Origin: Flavobacteriaceae bacterium
GTDB taxonomy: Bacteria > Bacteroidota > Bacteroidia > Flavobacteriales > Flavobacteriaceae
Length of the DNA: 53,649 nucleotides
NCBI GenBank assembly: GCA_029248405.1
Contig: JAQWJJ010000022.1
Coordinates: 1-53,649, forward strand
Direction of reading: 5' to 3'
Shown: piece after piece, positions 9,327 through 18,493 of the stretch
How the letters are laid out: each line of letters begins with the position of its first letter
Numbering within the stretch: the first letter of the stretch is position 1
The notes under the pieces: generated by a model
Seen by the model: the letters and a program-made list of their open reading frames with translations, nothing else
The model's database searches: none
Told to the model about the DNA's origin: nothing
Position numbers and translations under genes: made by a program

Positions 9327-11179
9327 GACTCTATTTCTACCTTATCCAATTCTACTTTCAGGTTGTTGATGATGAACTCCTGGCGATCTGGCGTATTTTT
9401 ACCCATATAAAAGCGCAACATATCCTCGACGCTAATGGTTTTGTCCAACATCACAGGGTCCAACCTGATGTTGTCCCCTATAAAATGTCTGAATTCATCA
9501 GGAGAAATTTCACCCAAACCTTTAAAACGGGTTATCTCAGGTTTTGGTTTTAATTCCTCTAGAGCATCGAGCCGCTCCTGATCTGAATAGCAATAAATGG
9601 TTTTCTTCTTGTTGCGGACCCTAAAAAGTGGGGTTTGCAAAATATATAAATGACCATCCTTAATGACCTCCGGAAAGAACTGCAGAAAGAAAGTAATGAG
9701 CAGCAACCTAATGTGCATGCCATCGACATCTGCATCTGTCGCAATGACGATGTTGTTATAACGTAAATCTTCTAAAGATTCCTCAATATTCAAGGCCGCC
9801 TGCAACAAGTTAAATTCCTCGTTTTCGTAAACAATTTTTTTACTTAATCCGTAACAATTCAAGGGTTTCCCTTTAAGGCTGAAAACGGCTTGTGTATTGA
9901 CATCACGACTCTTGGTGATGCTTCCACTTGCTGAATCGCCCTCTGTGATGAACAAAGTTGTATCTAGGGTACGATCACTCTTAGAGTCGGTCAAATGTAC
10001 CCGACAGTCTCTGAGTTTTTTATTGTGCAAACTGGCCTTTTTTGCACGGTCTTTGGCCAATTTACGAATGCCACTTAATTCCTTTCGTTCACGTTCTGCC
10101 TGAACAATTTTTCGCTGAATCTTCTCTGCAATCTCTTGATTTTTGTGCAAGAAATTGTCAAGTTGCGTCTTAATGAAATCGTTAACATACGACCGCACCG
10201 TGGGCATGTCGCCACCCATGTCAGTCGAACCGAGTTTTGTTTTAGTTTGACTTTCAAAAATAGGCTCCATGACCTTGATGCTGATGGCCCCTACAATAGA
10301 TTTACGGACATCACTTGCCTCATAATTCTTACCATAAAACTCTCTAATGGTCTTTACAAGGGCTTCTCTAAAGGCGGCTTGATGGGTGCCACCTTGAGTG
10401 GTGTTTTGACCATTGACAAAACTGTGGTACTCCTCGCTATACTGGGTCTTGCTGTGGGTCAGCGCAATCTCAATGTCCTCTCCCTTGAGGTGGATGACGG
10501 GATAGAGTTGGTCGTCTTCTAAAATATTATCCTCCAACAGGTCTTTGAGTCCGTTTTCACTGAAGAATTTTTCGCCATTAAAATCAATAGTCAAACCTGG
10601 ATTGAGGTAGACATAGTTGCGCAGCATTTTTTCTACATATTCACTGCGGAACTTAAAATTCTTGAATATCGATTCGTCAGGACTGAAAATCACCTGGGTC
10701 CCGCGGCGCTTGCTCGATTCTTCTGGCGAAGGATCTTCTATCAGCGCTCCTAGATGGAATTCTGCGCTCTTTGACTGACCATCCCTAACCGATTCCACTT
10801 TAAAAAATGAAGACAAAGCATTCACAGCTTTCGTCCCGACACCGTTAAGTCCCACTGACTTTTTGAAGGCACGCGAATCGTACTTACCCCCCGTATTCAT
10901 TTTAGACACAACGTCGACGACCTTTCCTAAAGGAATCCCACGTCCGTAATCACGAATCTTAACTTCCTTTTCTTTAATGCGGATTTCAATAGTTTTCCCA
11001 GCACCCATGACATACTCATCAATACTGTTGTCTAAAACCTCTTTGAGCAGAATATAAATACCGTCATCTGCAGAAGAACCATCCCCAAGTTTACCAATGT
11101 ACATGCCGGGACGCAAACGGATGTGCTCCTTCCAATCTAGCGATCGAATATTGTCTTCGGTGTATTGGGTTTCGGCCAT
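9323..11179 (-). CDS. parE: DNA topoisomerase IV subunit B
   Basis: The 618-residue ATPase subunit. The GHKL ATP site is seen in [20 protein letters not shown] and [15 protein letters not shown]. The TOPRIM metal-binding segments are [13 protein letters not shown] and [14 protein letters not shown]. The C-terminal [12 protein letters not shown] motif completes the family pattern. It is first in a two-gene operon with parC and has a well-spaced promoter ending 22 bases before its ATG. Confidence 0.94.
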   Translation of the reverse strand: MAETQYTEDNIRSLDWKEHIRLRPGMYIGKLGDGSSADDGIYILLKEVLDNSIDEYVMGAGKTIEIRIKEKEVKIRDYGRGIPLGKVVDVVSKMNTGGKYDSRAFKKSVGLNGVGTKAVNALSSFFKVESVRDGQSKSAEFHLGALIEDPSPEESSKRRGTQVIFSPDESIFKNFKFRSEYVEKMLRNYVYLNPGLTIDFNGEKFFSENGLKDLLEDNILEDDQLYPVIHLKGEDIEIALTHSKTQYSEEYHSFVNGQNTTQGGTHQAAFREALVKTIREFYGKNYEASDVRKSIVGAISIKVMEPIFESQTKTKLGSTDMGGDMPTVRSYVNDFIKTQLDNFLHKNQEIAEKIQRKIVQAERERKELSGIRKLAKDRAKKASLHNKKLRDCRVHLTDSKSDRTLDTTLFITEGDSASGSITKSRDVNTQAVFSLKGKPLNCYGLSKKIVYENEEFNLLQAALNIEESLEDLRYNNIVIATDADVDGMHIRLLLITFFLQFFPEVIKDGHLYILQTPLFRVRNKKKTIYCYSDQERLDALEELKPKPEITRFKGLGEISPDEFRHFIGDNIRLDPVMLDKTISVEDMLRFYMGKNTPDRQEFIINNLKVELDKVEIES

Positions 11180-11201
11180 AAAAATTATTGAACCGCTAAG
11201 T

Positions 11202-11231
11202 TAAAATTATCAAGAAAAAATAGTCTTCAAA
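11202..11231 (-). promoter_or_regulatory. predicted promoter of parE-parC
   Basis: On the minus strand TTTG (11228-11231), an 18-base spacer and TAATTTTA (11202-11209). The spacer fits the Bacteroidota sigma factor, and the -7 element matches at 7 of 8 consensus positions. Confidence 0.5.
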
Positions 11232-11302
11232 TCAGACTAAAGTAATTAACAAATCCCCGATGACATTGTTAAGAAACACCACGGTCAAAAGGCACAGAGC
11301 GA

Positions 11303-11318
11303 TCACTCATATGGGTGA
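11303..11318. repeat. near-palindrome between parE and ychF
   Basis: TCACTCAT-ATGGGTGA, a 16-base palindrome with one mismatched pair, in the 215-base gap between ychF and parE. It could be an operator or part of a hairpin at the ychF transcript end. Nothing else is recognised in this gap. Confidence 0.3.
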
Positions 11319-11394
11319 AAAATAAAGTATTTTGGCCGAGTGGAATGGAAATTCTACAAGCAATCTATCTCACTGAGGATTGGGTCTTTAGGAC

Positions 11395-12489
11395 CTAAAC
11401 ATTAAAGCGGAAATGCATGACATCTCCATCTTTAACGATGTATTCTTTGCCCTCTACTCCCAACTTACCCGCTTCACGAGCTTTGGCTTCACTCCCAAAA
11501 TGGACATAATGGTCAAATCCAATAACTTCAGCGCGAATAAATCCTTTTTCGAAGTCTGTATGAATGACCCCAGCGGCTTGGGGCGCTGTGGCCCCAACGG
11601 CGACCGTCCAGGCCCTAACCTCCTTCACACCAGCAGTGAAATATGTTTGTAAATTCAGTAAAGCATAGGCGCTTCGGATCAACTTGGCCGCACCAGGTTC
11701 GGCCAAACCTAAATCTTCTAAAAATAACTGACGTTCTTCGTAAGTCTCTAATTCAGTAATGTCTGCCTCTGTACCAACAGCCAGAACCAATACCTCAGCA
11801 TTTTCTTGCGCAACCGCAGCTTTTACCAAATCAACATAAGCATTACCGGTGGCAGCAGCCGACTCATCTACATTGCAAATGTACATCACAGGTTTATCCG
11901 TAATGAATTGGGCTGGTGTAATGAATTCAGCACGCTCTTCATCAGACAACACTACCGCACGGACCGAAATCCCGGCCGACAATCCTTGTTTTACTTTTTC
12001 TAAGGCTTGCTGTTCTTTTTGGGCATCTTTATTGCCTGTTCTCGCGGCTCGATTGACCTTCTCCAGACGTTTTTCAACCGACTCATAATCCTTAAGTTGG
12101 AGCTCTAAATCAATGATTTCTTTATCGCCAATGGGATCGACACGCCCTTCGACATGCACAATATTGTCATTGTCAAAACAACGCAATACATGCAAAATCG
12201 CATCCGTTTCCCTAATGTTTGCCAAAAACTGGTTGCCCAGTCCTTCTCCCTTGCTCGCCCCCTTAACCAATCCAGCGATATCCACAATCTCCACTGTTGC
12301 AGGAACGACTCGTTCAGGCTTTACCAATGCCTCCAATTGCATCAATCGTGGATCTGGCACATTGACCACACCAATATTGGGCTCTATGGTACAAAATGGG
12401 AAGTTGGCACTTTGCGCCTTGGCTTGAGACAAACAATTGAATAGGGTTGATTTGCCAACATTTGGTAATCCGACGATTCCTGCTTTCAT
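11395..12489 (-). CDS. ychF: redox-regulated ATPase YchF (Obg family)
   Basis: A 364-residue P-loop protein of the Obg/HflX branch that binds ribosomes and prefers ATP. The P loop GLPNVGKST (residues 7-15), switch and G3 motif [18 protein letters not shown], and a central coiled-coil insert are present. The C-terminal TGS domain ([19 protein letters not shown] and [11 protein letters not shown]) is also present. The protein starts [10 protein letters not shown] as in all family members. The TTG 24 bases upstream belongs to the promoter element and is rejected as a start. Confidence 0.95.
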   Translation of the reverse strand: MKAGIVGLPNVGKSTLFNCLSQAKAQSANFPFCTIEPNIGVVNVPDPRLMQLEALVKPERVVPATVEIVDIAGLVKGASKGEGLGNQFLANIRETDAILHVLRCFDNDNIVHVEGRVDPIGDKEIIDLELQLKDYESVEKRLEKVNRAARTGNKDAQKEQQALEKVKQGLSAGISVRAVVLSDEERAEFITPAQFITDKPVMYICNVDESAAATGNAYVDLVKAAVAQENAEVLVLAVGTEADITELETYEERQLFLEDLGLAEPGAAKLIRSAYALLNLQTYFTAGVKEVRAWTVAVGATAPQAAGVIHTDFEKGFIRAEVIGFDHYVHFGSEAKAREAGKLGVEGKEYIVKDGDVMHFRFNV

Positions 12490-12510
12490 AAGGTCACTTA
12501 TTTTGAGGTG

Positions 12511-12518
12511 CAAATATA
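12511..12518 (-). promoter_or_regulatory. predicted -7 element for ychF
   Basis: Minus strand TATATTTG, exact TAnnTTTG match, 21 bases before the ATG at 12489. Confidence 0.55.
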
Positions 12519-12603
12519 TTATTTAGCCTCGAGATAAGTGAACCAGGGCCCTTTAAATTATTTAGTGCCGAATTTGTATCTTTAGTACTCAAAACCACTT
12601 AAC

Positions 12604-13056
12604 ATGAAACTTCAATTTTTAATTTTAGCCCTTATAGTATGGACCACAACACCGATGGGCGCCCAGAACAATGAAACGGTCAAAGAAGTTGTTACGGTAA
12701 AAAGAGTGGTCGTCAATAACGGCTCAAAAGTCATTGTTACAGAAGAAAAAGCCCTGACTACAGAATCAGGGACTGTGGTGGTTCAAGGTAATTTGGTTGA
12801 AAATCAAAATATGACGGAACAAATCGTTGTCAAGACAGACAGCACCGCTCAGGTCAAACAAGCTTATCAAGACAGCATCAATCAAGCCCAAGTTTTGGCT
12901 TTAAAAGAGCAGCGCGCGCTCGAATTAAAAGCCTCTATAGAAGCGCAGAAAGCAAAAGCCGAAGCCCAAAAAAGAGCATTGGAAGCCCAATACAAAGCCC
13001 GAATGAAAGCCCTAATCGATCAGAAAAAAATGCTCGAAAGAAAACCGGACAACTGA
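12604..13056 (+). CDS. secreted protein with C-terminal coiled coil, function unknown
   Basis: A 150-residue protein with a signal peptide (MKLQFLILALIVWTTTPMGAQ). The first half of the mature chain is a valine and threonine-rich beta segment (VVTVKRVVVNNGSKVIVTEE). The second half, from about residue 85, is alanine, glutamine and lysine-rich and should form a long charged helix or coiled coil (KASIEAQKAKAEAQKRALEA). It is probably periplasmic. A near-match promoter element TATCTTTA lies at 12577-12584. It converges on the ferredoxin gene with 7 bases between. I do not recognise a named family. Confidence 0.72.
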   Translation: MKLQFLILALIVWTTTPMGAQNNETVKEVVTVKRVVVNNGSKVIVTEEKALTTESGTVVVQGNLVENQNMTEQIVVKTDSTAQVKQAYQDSINQAQVLALKEQRALELKASIEAQKAKAEAQKRALEAQYKARMKALIDQKKMLERKPDN

Positions 13057-13063
13057 TGCGCCA

Positions 13064-13414
13064 TTAATTTTGATGCATGAAGCGTTGCTTTGACAACAAC
13101 ACCTCTTCAGATTCCACATGGTCATCATCCGGTATACAACAATCTACAGGACAAACAGCGGCGCATTGAGGTTCTTCATGGAAGCCCTTACATTCGGTAC
13201 ACTTGTCGGCTACGATATAATAGATTTCGTCACTAACAGGAGTTTGTGCATCGTGCGCATTGACCGCCTTGCCATTGGGGAGCACTAAATCTCCCTTAAG
13301 GTCCGTACCATCTGCATACCTCCAGTCATCAGCACCTTCGTAAATGGCTGTATTCGGACATTCTGGTTCGCATGCTCCGCAATTAATGCATTCGTCAGTG
13401 ATTATAATGGCCAT
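13064..13414 (-). CDS. 4Fe-4S dicluster ferredoxin
   Basis: A 116-residue ferredoxin with two iron-sulfur motifs. The first is C9, C12, C15 and C19 ([13 protein letters not shown]). The second is [22 protein letters not shown] with the long insert between the second and third cysteines seen in Chromatium-type ferredoxins. A loop of about 35 residues lies between them. It would carry low-potential electrons in the cytoplasm; its partner is unknown. It is transcribed back to back with the acyl-CoA reductase gene from overlapping promoters. I recall this gene pair as common in flavobacteria. Confidence 0.92.
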   Translation of the reverse strand: MAIIITDECINCGACEPECPNTAIYEGADDWRYADGTDLKGDLVLPNGKAVNAHDAQTPVSDEIYYIVADKCTECKGFHEEPQCAAVCPVDCCIPDDDHVESEEVLLSKQRFMHQN

Positions 13415-13429
13415 AGCACTTTCTTTTTC

Positions 13430-13437
13430 TAAATTTG
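13430..13437 (+). promoter_or_regulatory. predicted -7 element for the acyl-CoA reductase
   Basis: TAAATTTG, exact TAnnTTTG match, 40 bases before the ATG at 13478. Its -33 position would fall inside the first codons of the ferredoxin gene. Confidence 0.5.
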
Positions 13438-13439
13438 CA

Positions 13440-13471
13440 CAAAATTAATACCTACTAAGGGTAACTCCAAA
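13440..13471 (-). promoter_or_regulatory. predicted promoter of the ferredoxin gene
   Basis: On the minus strand TTTG (13468-13471), a 20-base spacer and TAATTTTG (13440-13447), exact at both elements. It overlaps the divergent promoter of the reductase gene. Confidence 0.6.
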
Positions 13472-13477
13472 CATTTC

Positions 13478-14494
13478 ATGCAATTACAAGAAAGAATTAA
13501 TGCCTTCACACAATTAGGGCAAAAAATGGCTGAGATAGTTCTTGACCCTATTGCGTTCAAGGAATTATTGGATCAAGTTTATGCCCACAATAAATGGTTC
13601 ACACCAACCAATTGCACAGCGGCAATGGAGCAATGGAGACTTTTACTTGAAACGGAACTTCTGACACAATGGACCTTAGATCTGCCTCAAGCCAATAAAA
13701 ATCCTAAAACCATTGCATTGATTTTGGCAGGAAACATTCCCTTGGTTGGCTTCCATGACATCCTCGCGGTACTGATTTCTGGGCATCGTTTGTTGGGAAA
13801 GGTTTCATCTAACGATCCAATCCTTACAAAATATGTCATAGACCTCTTGATTCAAGCAGAACCTAGATTTGCTGATCAAGTGTCATGGTCTGAAACACCA
13901 CTGAAAGGATTTGATGCGGTCATCGCAACAGGCAGCAATAACTCCGCGTTATATTTTGACCACTATTTTGGTAAGTATCCACACATTATACGAAAAAACA
14001 GGAACAGTATTGCCCTGCTCACCGGTCAAGAATCCGATAATGAATTAGCAGGCCTCGCAACCGATATTTTTCAATATTTTGGCTTGGGCTGCCGCAGTGT
14101 ATCCAAATTATATGTGCCAGAAGGTTATGACTTTGAGAGGTTTTTTAAAGCCGTCTTCACCTTCAAAGAGCACATCAATCATAATAAGTACATGAATAAT
14201 TATGATTACAATAAAGCAATTTATTTGATGGATCAAGCCTCAATATTAGACAATGAATTCCTATTACTTAAAGAGGATAATGGGCTGAGCTCACCCATTG
14301 CCGTGCTGTACTTTAGCTTCTACCATTCCCTGACAGAAGCAACTCAAGACATCTCAAGAATTCAACAACAAATACAGTGTGTGGTGGGTAAAAATCTACC
14401 AATTGACCATGTTGACTTTGGTCAGACACAGCGGCCAAACTTAGCAGATTTTGCCGATGGCGTCAACACGTTAGCATTTTTACAAAACCTATAG
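13478..14494 (+). CDS. acyl-CoA reductase, LuxC type
   Basis: A 338-residue aldehyde-dehydrogenase-fold protein of the LuxC family, which reduces an activated acyl group to an aldehyde with NADPH. The nucleotide-binding start IALILAGNIPLVGFHDIL, the segment FDAVIATGSNNSALYF and the presumed catalytic cysteine C205 in YFGLGCRSVSK are all present. It lacks any linked luciferase or LuxD/E gene, so a luminescence role is unlikely. It sits between a ferredoxin and serC-serA, an arrangement I recall from other flavobacteria. The natural substrate is unknown. Confidence 0.88.
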   Translation: MQLQERINAFTQLGQKMAEIVLDPIAFKELLDQVYAHNKWFTPTNCTAAMEQWRLLLETELLTQWTLDLPQANKNPKTIALILAGNIPLVGFHDILAVLISGHRLLGKVSSNDPILTKYVIDLLIQAEPRFADQVSWSETPLKGFDAVIATGSNNSALYFDHYFGKYPHIIRKNRNSIALLTGQESDNELAGLATDIFQYFGLGCRSVSKLYVPEGYDFERFFKAVFTFKEHINHNKYMNNYDYNKAIYLMDQASILDNEFLLLKEDNGLSSPIAVLYFSFYHSLTEATQDISRIQQQIQCVVGKNLPIDHVDFGQTQRPNLADFADGVNTLAFLQNL

Positions 14495-14557
14495 GTCAAT
14501 GGCCGCGTATCAGATGATTTTGCAAATGTTTAACGGAAAGAGTATCGAAAGTATTTT

Positions 14558-14573
14558 ACGAAATCCTTTTCGT
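14558..14573. terminator. hairpin after the acyl-CoA reductase
   Basis: ACGAAA-TCCT-TTTCGT, a perfect 6-base stem that can be extended by further A-T and G-T pairs. No strong T run follows, so it is a weak terminator candidate or a stabilising hairpin 64 bases after the stop. Confidence 0.3.
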
Positions 14574-14676
14574 GAATAACTCCTCTGTTTTGTTAAAACT
14601 ATTTTGATAAGTTGTCATGATTCTGCCCTCTGTTCAAAACAATAAATTGGATATTTGCTAGCTCAAGATTTGAACG

Positions 14677-15741
14677 ATGAAGAAACATAATTTTAGCGCA
14701 GGACCTTCTATTTTGCCCCGTGAGGTAATTGAACAAGCTTCAAGGGACCTTTTGGACTTTAACGGTCTTGGTTTGTCTGTATTGGAAATATCCCACCGAA
14801 GTAAAGATTTCGTTGCTGTAATGGACAAGGCTTGCGCCCTGGCCTTGGAGCATTTAGGATTGACCGACAAGGGCTACACCGCTCTTTTTCTGCAAGGTGG
14901 TGCCAATACTCAATTTTTAATGGCGCCTTACAATCTCTTGGAGCGATCAGCGGCATACCTCAATACGGGTACTTGGGCCTCAAAAGCCATCAAAGAAGCT
15001 CAGTTATTTGGTCAAGTCCACGAAGTCGCCTCCTCAAAAGACAGGAATTTCTGCTACATCCCCAAAAATTATACAATTCCAGAAGCTGTCGACTATTTTC
15101 ACTGTACCAGTAACAATACCATATTTGGGACTCAGATCCACAGCTTCCCAGACACGACACAACCTCTGGTGTGCGACATGAGTAGTGACATCTTCTCTCG
15201 TGTATTAGATTTCAGCAAGTTCGATTTAATCTATGCTGGAGCGCAAAAAAATATGGGGCCAGCGGGCACAACGCTTGTGGTGATCAAGAATGACATTTTA
15301 GGAAAAGTCAGCCGAAGCATTCCCTCGATGCTCGATTACAGAACGCATATTGACAAAGAAAGCATGTTCAACACCCCGCCCGTGTTTGCGGTCCATGTTT
15401 CTATGTTGACACTTGAGTGGCTAAAAGCTCAAGGAGGTGTTATGGCCATCGAAAAACAAAATAAAATGAAGTCCGAAAGACTTTATCAGGAAATTGAGCG
15501 CAACTCATTGTTCAGCGGATTTGCGGACATAGCAGACCGTTCTATGATGAATGTGACCTTTAATTTAACCGACGATCAACACAAGGAAAAGTTCAATACA
15601 CTCTGTCAAGAAGCAGGGATAAGTGGGCTTAATGGACACAGGAGTGTCGGTGGATACCGTGCCTCAATTTATAATGCGCTTCCGCTCAATAGCGTAGACA
15701 CATTGATTGAAGTCATGAGTGAATTCGAACGCAAAGCATAA
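14677..15741 (+). CDS. serC: 3-phosphoserine/phosphohydroxythreonine aminotransferase
   Basis: A 354-residue class V PLP enzyme that converts 3-phosphohydroxypyruvate and glutamate to O-phosphoserine, and serves pyridoxal phosphate synthesis. It begins with the family signature MKKHNFSAGPSILP. It has the phosphate-binding LFLQGGANTQF and the Schiff-base lysine K191 in YAGAQKNMGPAG. serA follows after 4 bases, so the two form a serine-biosynthesis operon. The 180-base gap upstream contains a hairpin and a GATATTTG sequence (14650-14657, 7 of 8 promoter match). Confidence 0.95.
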   Translation: MKKHNFSAGPSILPREVIEQASRDLLDFNGLGLSVLEISHRSKDFVAVMDKACALALEHLGLTDKGYTALFLQGGANTQFLMAPYNLLERSAAYLNTGTWASKAIKEAQLFGQVHEVASSKDRNFCYIPKNYTIPEAVDYFHCTSNNTIFGTQIHSFPDTTQPLVCDMSSDIFSRVLDFSKFDLIYAGAQKNMGPAGTTLVVIKNDILGKVSRSIPSMLDYRTHIDKESMFNTPPVFAVHVSMLTLEWLKAQGGVMAIEKQNKMKSERLYQEIERNSLFSGFADIADRSMMNVTFNLTDDQHKEKFNTLCQEAGISGLNGHRSVGGYRASIYNALPLNSVDTLIEVMSEFERKA

Positions 15742-15745
15742 AACT

Positions 15746-16696
15746 ATGAAAAAAGTACTCGCCAACGACGGCATTTCACAAAGTGGTATTGATGCCCTAA
15801 AAGCAGCTGGAATCGAGATCAGCACAACCAATGTTGCTCAGGAGCAATTGATCAACTATATCAACCAACATGATATTAGTGTCTTGCTCGTGCGCAGTGC
15901 AACAACAGCAAGAAAGGAATTGATCGATGCGTGCCCAGGGTTAAAAGTGATAGGACGAGGTGGTGTTGGAATGGACAACATTGATGTGGCCTATGCCCGT
16001 GAGAAAGGTCTCCATGTAATCAATACTCCTGCAGCCTCCTCTCATTCGGTAGCGGAATTGGTTTTCGCACATCTCTTTGGATGTGTTCGTTTTTTGCACC
16101 AAGCCAATCGCAATATGCCGCTGGAGGGAGACAGTAATTTTAAGGGGCTAAAAAAGGATTACGCCAAAGGCGTTGAGTTGAAAGGGAAAACACTAGGAAT
16201 TATTGGCTTTGGTCGCATCGGTAAGGCAGTAGCTCGTATCGCTGTTGGTTGTGGCATGAAAGTGATTTATCATGACCAATATGTCCCAGAGGCTACAATC
16301 GAACTCTCATTTTTTGATGGGCAAGAAGTTACTTTTGGCTTGGCCTCTACAGCATTTGATGATGTGCTGGCCCAGAGTGATTTCGTCACACTTCATGTCC
16401 CTGCTCAAGACCAGTATATCATTGGTAAAGATCAATTGTCCAAAATGAAATCAACTGCGGGCTTGGTCAATGCTGCTCGAGGTGGTGTCATTGACGAACC
16501 TGCTCTGTTGGCTGCTTTAGACGCTAAAGAATTGGCATTTGCCGCCTTAGATGTTTTTGAAAATGAGCCAACACCAGCGGTACAGGTCTTGATGCACGAA
16601 AAATTATCCCTGAGCCCACACATTGGCGCAGCGACACAAGAGGCTCAAGACCGTATCGGAACTGAACTCGCTGCTCAAATTATCGCTTTAGATTGA
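15746..16696 (+). CDS. serA: D-3-phosphoglycerate dehydrogenase-type 2-hydroxyacid dehydrogenase
   Basis: A 316-residue NAD-dependent dehydrogenase without the C-terminal ACT domain. The Rossmann motif is GFGRIG (154-159), and the catalytic arginine, glutamate and histidine are R245 (NAARGG), E274 (DVFENEP) and H292 (SPHIGAAT). Its position directly after serC makes phosphoglycerate oxidation the likely reaction, although the sequence alone fits the wider 2-hydroxyacid family. Without an ACT domain, serine feedback of the usual kind is not expected. The ATG at 15746 is used; an in-frame GTG at 15719 would overlap serC. Confidence 0.9.
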   Translation: MKKVLANDGISQSGIDALKAAGIEISTTNVAQEQLINYINQHDISVLLVRSATTARKELIDACPGLKVIGRGGVGMDNIDVAYAREKGLHVINTPAASSHSVAELVFAHLFGCVRFLHQANRNMPLEGDSNFKGLKKDYAKGVELKGKTLGIIGFGRIGKAVARIAVGCGMKVIYHDQYVPEATIELSFFDGQEVTFGLASTAFDDVLAQSDFVTLHVPAQDQYIIGKDQLSKMKSTAGLVNAARGGVIDEPALLAALDAKELAFAALDVFENEPTPAVQVLMHEKLSLSPHIGAATQEAQDRIGTELAAQIIALD

Positions 16697-16772
16697 ATCA
16701 AGCCCTAGCCAGAATGCTTTTGTACAATAATGAATTAGATCTTTAATCCTGTGATTATTCTGCGTCATTGCA

Positions 16773-16780
16773 TAACTTTG
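16773..16780 (+). promoter_or_regulatory. predicted -7 element for the DUF6787 gene
   Basis: TAACTTTG, exact TAnnTTTG match, 41 bases before the ATG at 16822. A possible TTG start at 16768 overlaps it and is therefore unlikely. Confidence 0.5.
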
Positions 16781-16821
16781 CCGCGAGATTGATTGAGCGC
16801 TCTCAGAACAGATTAAACACT

Positions 16822-17106
16822 ATGTTTCAGAAATTAAAAAAGCGTTGGCAGGTTACCAGTAATCTTCAATTCATCAGAATCTTCACTGTTTTTGCATTGA
16901 CGGGAAGTTCTGCTGCGAAATTAACCGGTCCGCTACTGAAATCATTTCCAAGTATTGCCGCTTTGGACAAGTTGCCCTTCAATATCATATACATTTTTGC
17001 GACCTTCATTCTTTATCAATTCCTCCTATTACTAATTGGATGGATTTTTGGAGAAAGTGTCTTTTTCATCCAGTTCCTCAAAAAATTCTTTTTTAGAAAA
17101 AAATAA
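16822..17106 (+). CDS. DUF6787-type small membrane protein
   Basis: A 94-residue protein with the start MFQKLKKRWQVTSNLQF, the segment FALTGSSAAKLTGP and two hydrophobic helices (about 20-35 and 55-80) before a lysine-rich end. This matches my memory of the DUF6787 family, found almost only in Bacteroidota, often near serA or similar genes. Function unknown. The ATG at 16822 is chosen over a TTG at 16768, which lies in the promoter. Confidence 0.8.
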   Translation: MFQKLKKRWQVTSNLQFIRIFTVFALTGSSAAKLTGPLLKSFPSIAALDKLPFNIIYIFATFILYQFLLLLIGWIFGESVFFIQFLKKFFFRKK

Positions 17107-17125
17107 TTTCGCACTATACAAGTCG

Positions 17126-17144
17126 GGCCCTGGTTGGTCGGGCC
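17126..17144. terminator. hairpin between convergent genes
   Basis: GGCCC-9 bases-GGGCC stem between the ends of the DUF6787 gene and msrA. It lacks a T run and is a weak candidate for a shared terminator. Confidence 0.3.
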
Positions 17145-17156
17145 TATTGATTCAAT

Positions 17157-17714
17157 TCACTTGCCATTTGACCCACTGGGCTTGAGATAGCGCGTAAACT
17201 CAGTATTGACCTTATTGACCTTAGGTTGGATCACGAATTGACAATAAGGCTGTTCTTTATGGTCATTAAAATAATTTTGATGATCGTCCTCTGCTGGATA
17301 AAAAATTTCTAATGGCGCCACTTGCGTGACTATTGGATCTTGATGAGTGTGACTTGTGTTTAAATGTTCAATGAACTTTAGCACTTCTTTTTTTTGACTT
17401 TCAGTGGTCCAAAATATGGCGCTTCTGTATTGTGACCCAACATCATGACCTTGACGGTCTAATGTTGTAGGATCATGGGTCTTAAAAAATAATTGCAATA
17501 AGACTTCTAAAGACACCAAAAGCGGGTCATAGGTCACAAGAACACCTTCAGCATGCCCAGTAATACCCAAGCATACCTCGCGATAAGCCGGATTTTTAAT
17601 TTGTCCGCCAGTGTATCCTGACACCACACTTTTGACCCCATTTACATTTTGATAAACTGCTTCGGTACACCAAAAGCACCCACCAGCGAAGACAATTTTT
17701 TCTGTTTTATTCAT
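17157..17714 (-). CDS. msrA: peptide-methionine (S)-S-oxide reductase
   Basis: A 185-residue MsrA that repairs methionine-S-sulfoxide in proteins and free methionine using thioredoxin. The catalytic motif GGCFWCTEA with C13 as nucleophile is at the N-terminus. The family blocks VVSGYTGG, HAEGVLVTYDP and DVGSQYRSAIF are all intact. No signal peptide, so it is cytoplasmic. No MsrB domain is fused or adjacent. Confidence 0.95.
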   Translation of the reverse strand: MNKTEKIVFAGGCFWCTEAVYQNVNGVKSVVSGYTGGQIKNPAYREVCLGITGHAEGVLVTYDPLLVSLEVLLQLFFKTHDPTTLDRQGHDVGSQYRSAIFWTTESQKKEVLKFIEHLNTSHTHQDPIVTQVAPLEIFYPAEDDHQNYFNDHKEQPYCQFVIQPKVNKVNTEFTRYLKPSGSNGK

Positions 17715-17718
17715 GACT

Positions 17719-17747
17719 GTAAATTACGTTTTATTTCAACCTGCAAA
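17719..17747 (-). promoter_or_regulatory. possible promoter of msrA
   Basis: Minus strand TTTG (17744-17747), 17-base spacer and TAATTTAC (17719-17726), which matches at 6 of 8 bases. Confidence 0.35.
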
Positions 17748-17835
17748 AAGACCCGATGAAGTTTTTTGTCGACCGTCAGATCAAAAGTTGTTGACTTGAT
17801 ATTTTCGCCGTAATTTCACTGCTCAAAGGCAATCC

Positions 17836-18492
17836 ATGATCAAGGCAATTCAAATTGAAAAATCTTACCGGTCACTAAAAGTCCTAAAAGGTGTCGATCT
17901 TGAGGTGACAAAGGGTGAGATTGTTTCTGTCGTTGGGGCGTCTGGAGCTGGCAAGACAACACTTTTGCATGTTATGGGGACGTTAGACCGCATGGACAAA
18001 GGTCAATTAACGATTAATGGCACGGATCCTTTTGAATTGTCGCAAAAAGCGCTCGCGCATTTCAGAAACAACGAAATAGGTTTTATCTTTCAATTCCACC
18101 AATTACTTCCCGAGTTCACGGCCATAGAGAATGTCTGCATGCCTGCCTTGATCCAAAATACACCAATGAAGAAAGCACAGGACAGAGCAAAAGAATTATT
18201 GGCGTTTCTAGGCTTACAAGATCGCTGGGAACACAAACCCAAAGAGCTATCTGGTGGCGAACAACAGCGTGTTGCTGTAGCCCGGGCATTGATGAACCGA
18301 CCATCATTGATTTTGGCTGATGAACCCAGTGGTAATTTAGACACTGAAAGTGCTGCAGCGCTGCATGAATTGTTTTTTGATTTACGAAAAGAATTCGGTC
18401 AAACCTTCATTATTGTGACCCACAATATGGAATTAGCACAAATGGCGGACCGTCAATTGATCATGGAAAACGGCGTGTTCAAAAAACCCTAA
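17836..18492 (+). CDS. lolD: ABC transporter ATPase, LolD-like
   Basis: A 218-residue ATPase with Walker [10 protein letters not shown] (34-42), signature [15 protein letters not shown], Walker [13 protein letters not shown] and switch histidine in IVTHNM. Close in pattern to LolD, which powers release of lipoproteins from the inner membrane for outer-membrane sorting. The membrane partners LolC/E are not in the window. FtsE or MacB-type ATPases are alternatives because they share these motifs. The TIGR02757 gene starts 1 base after the stop. Confidence 0.85.
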   Translation: MIKAIQIEKSYRSLKVLKGVDLEVTKGEIVSVVGASGAGKTTLLHVMGTLDRMDKGQLTINGTDPFELSQKALAHFRNNEIGFIFQFHQLLPEFTAIENVCMPALIQNTPMKKAQDRAKELLAFLGLQDRWEHKPKELSGGEQQRVAVARALMNRPSLILADEPSGNLDTESAAALHELFFDLRKEFGQTFIIVTHNMELAQMADRQLIMENGVFKKP

Positions 18493-18493
18493 A

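Noticed and set aside
11241..11394. Possible tRNA or small RNA between parE and ychF
   Set aside because: No cloverleaf, no T-loop consensus and no 3' CCA-type end; only a short near-palindrome is present.
12113..12444. Two overlapping frames of about 100 codons on the plus strand inside ychF
   Set aside because: They are antisense to conserved YchF motifs and have low-complexity serine- and leucine-rich translations.
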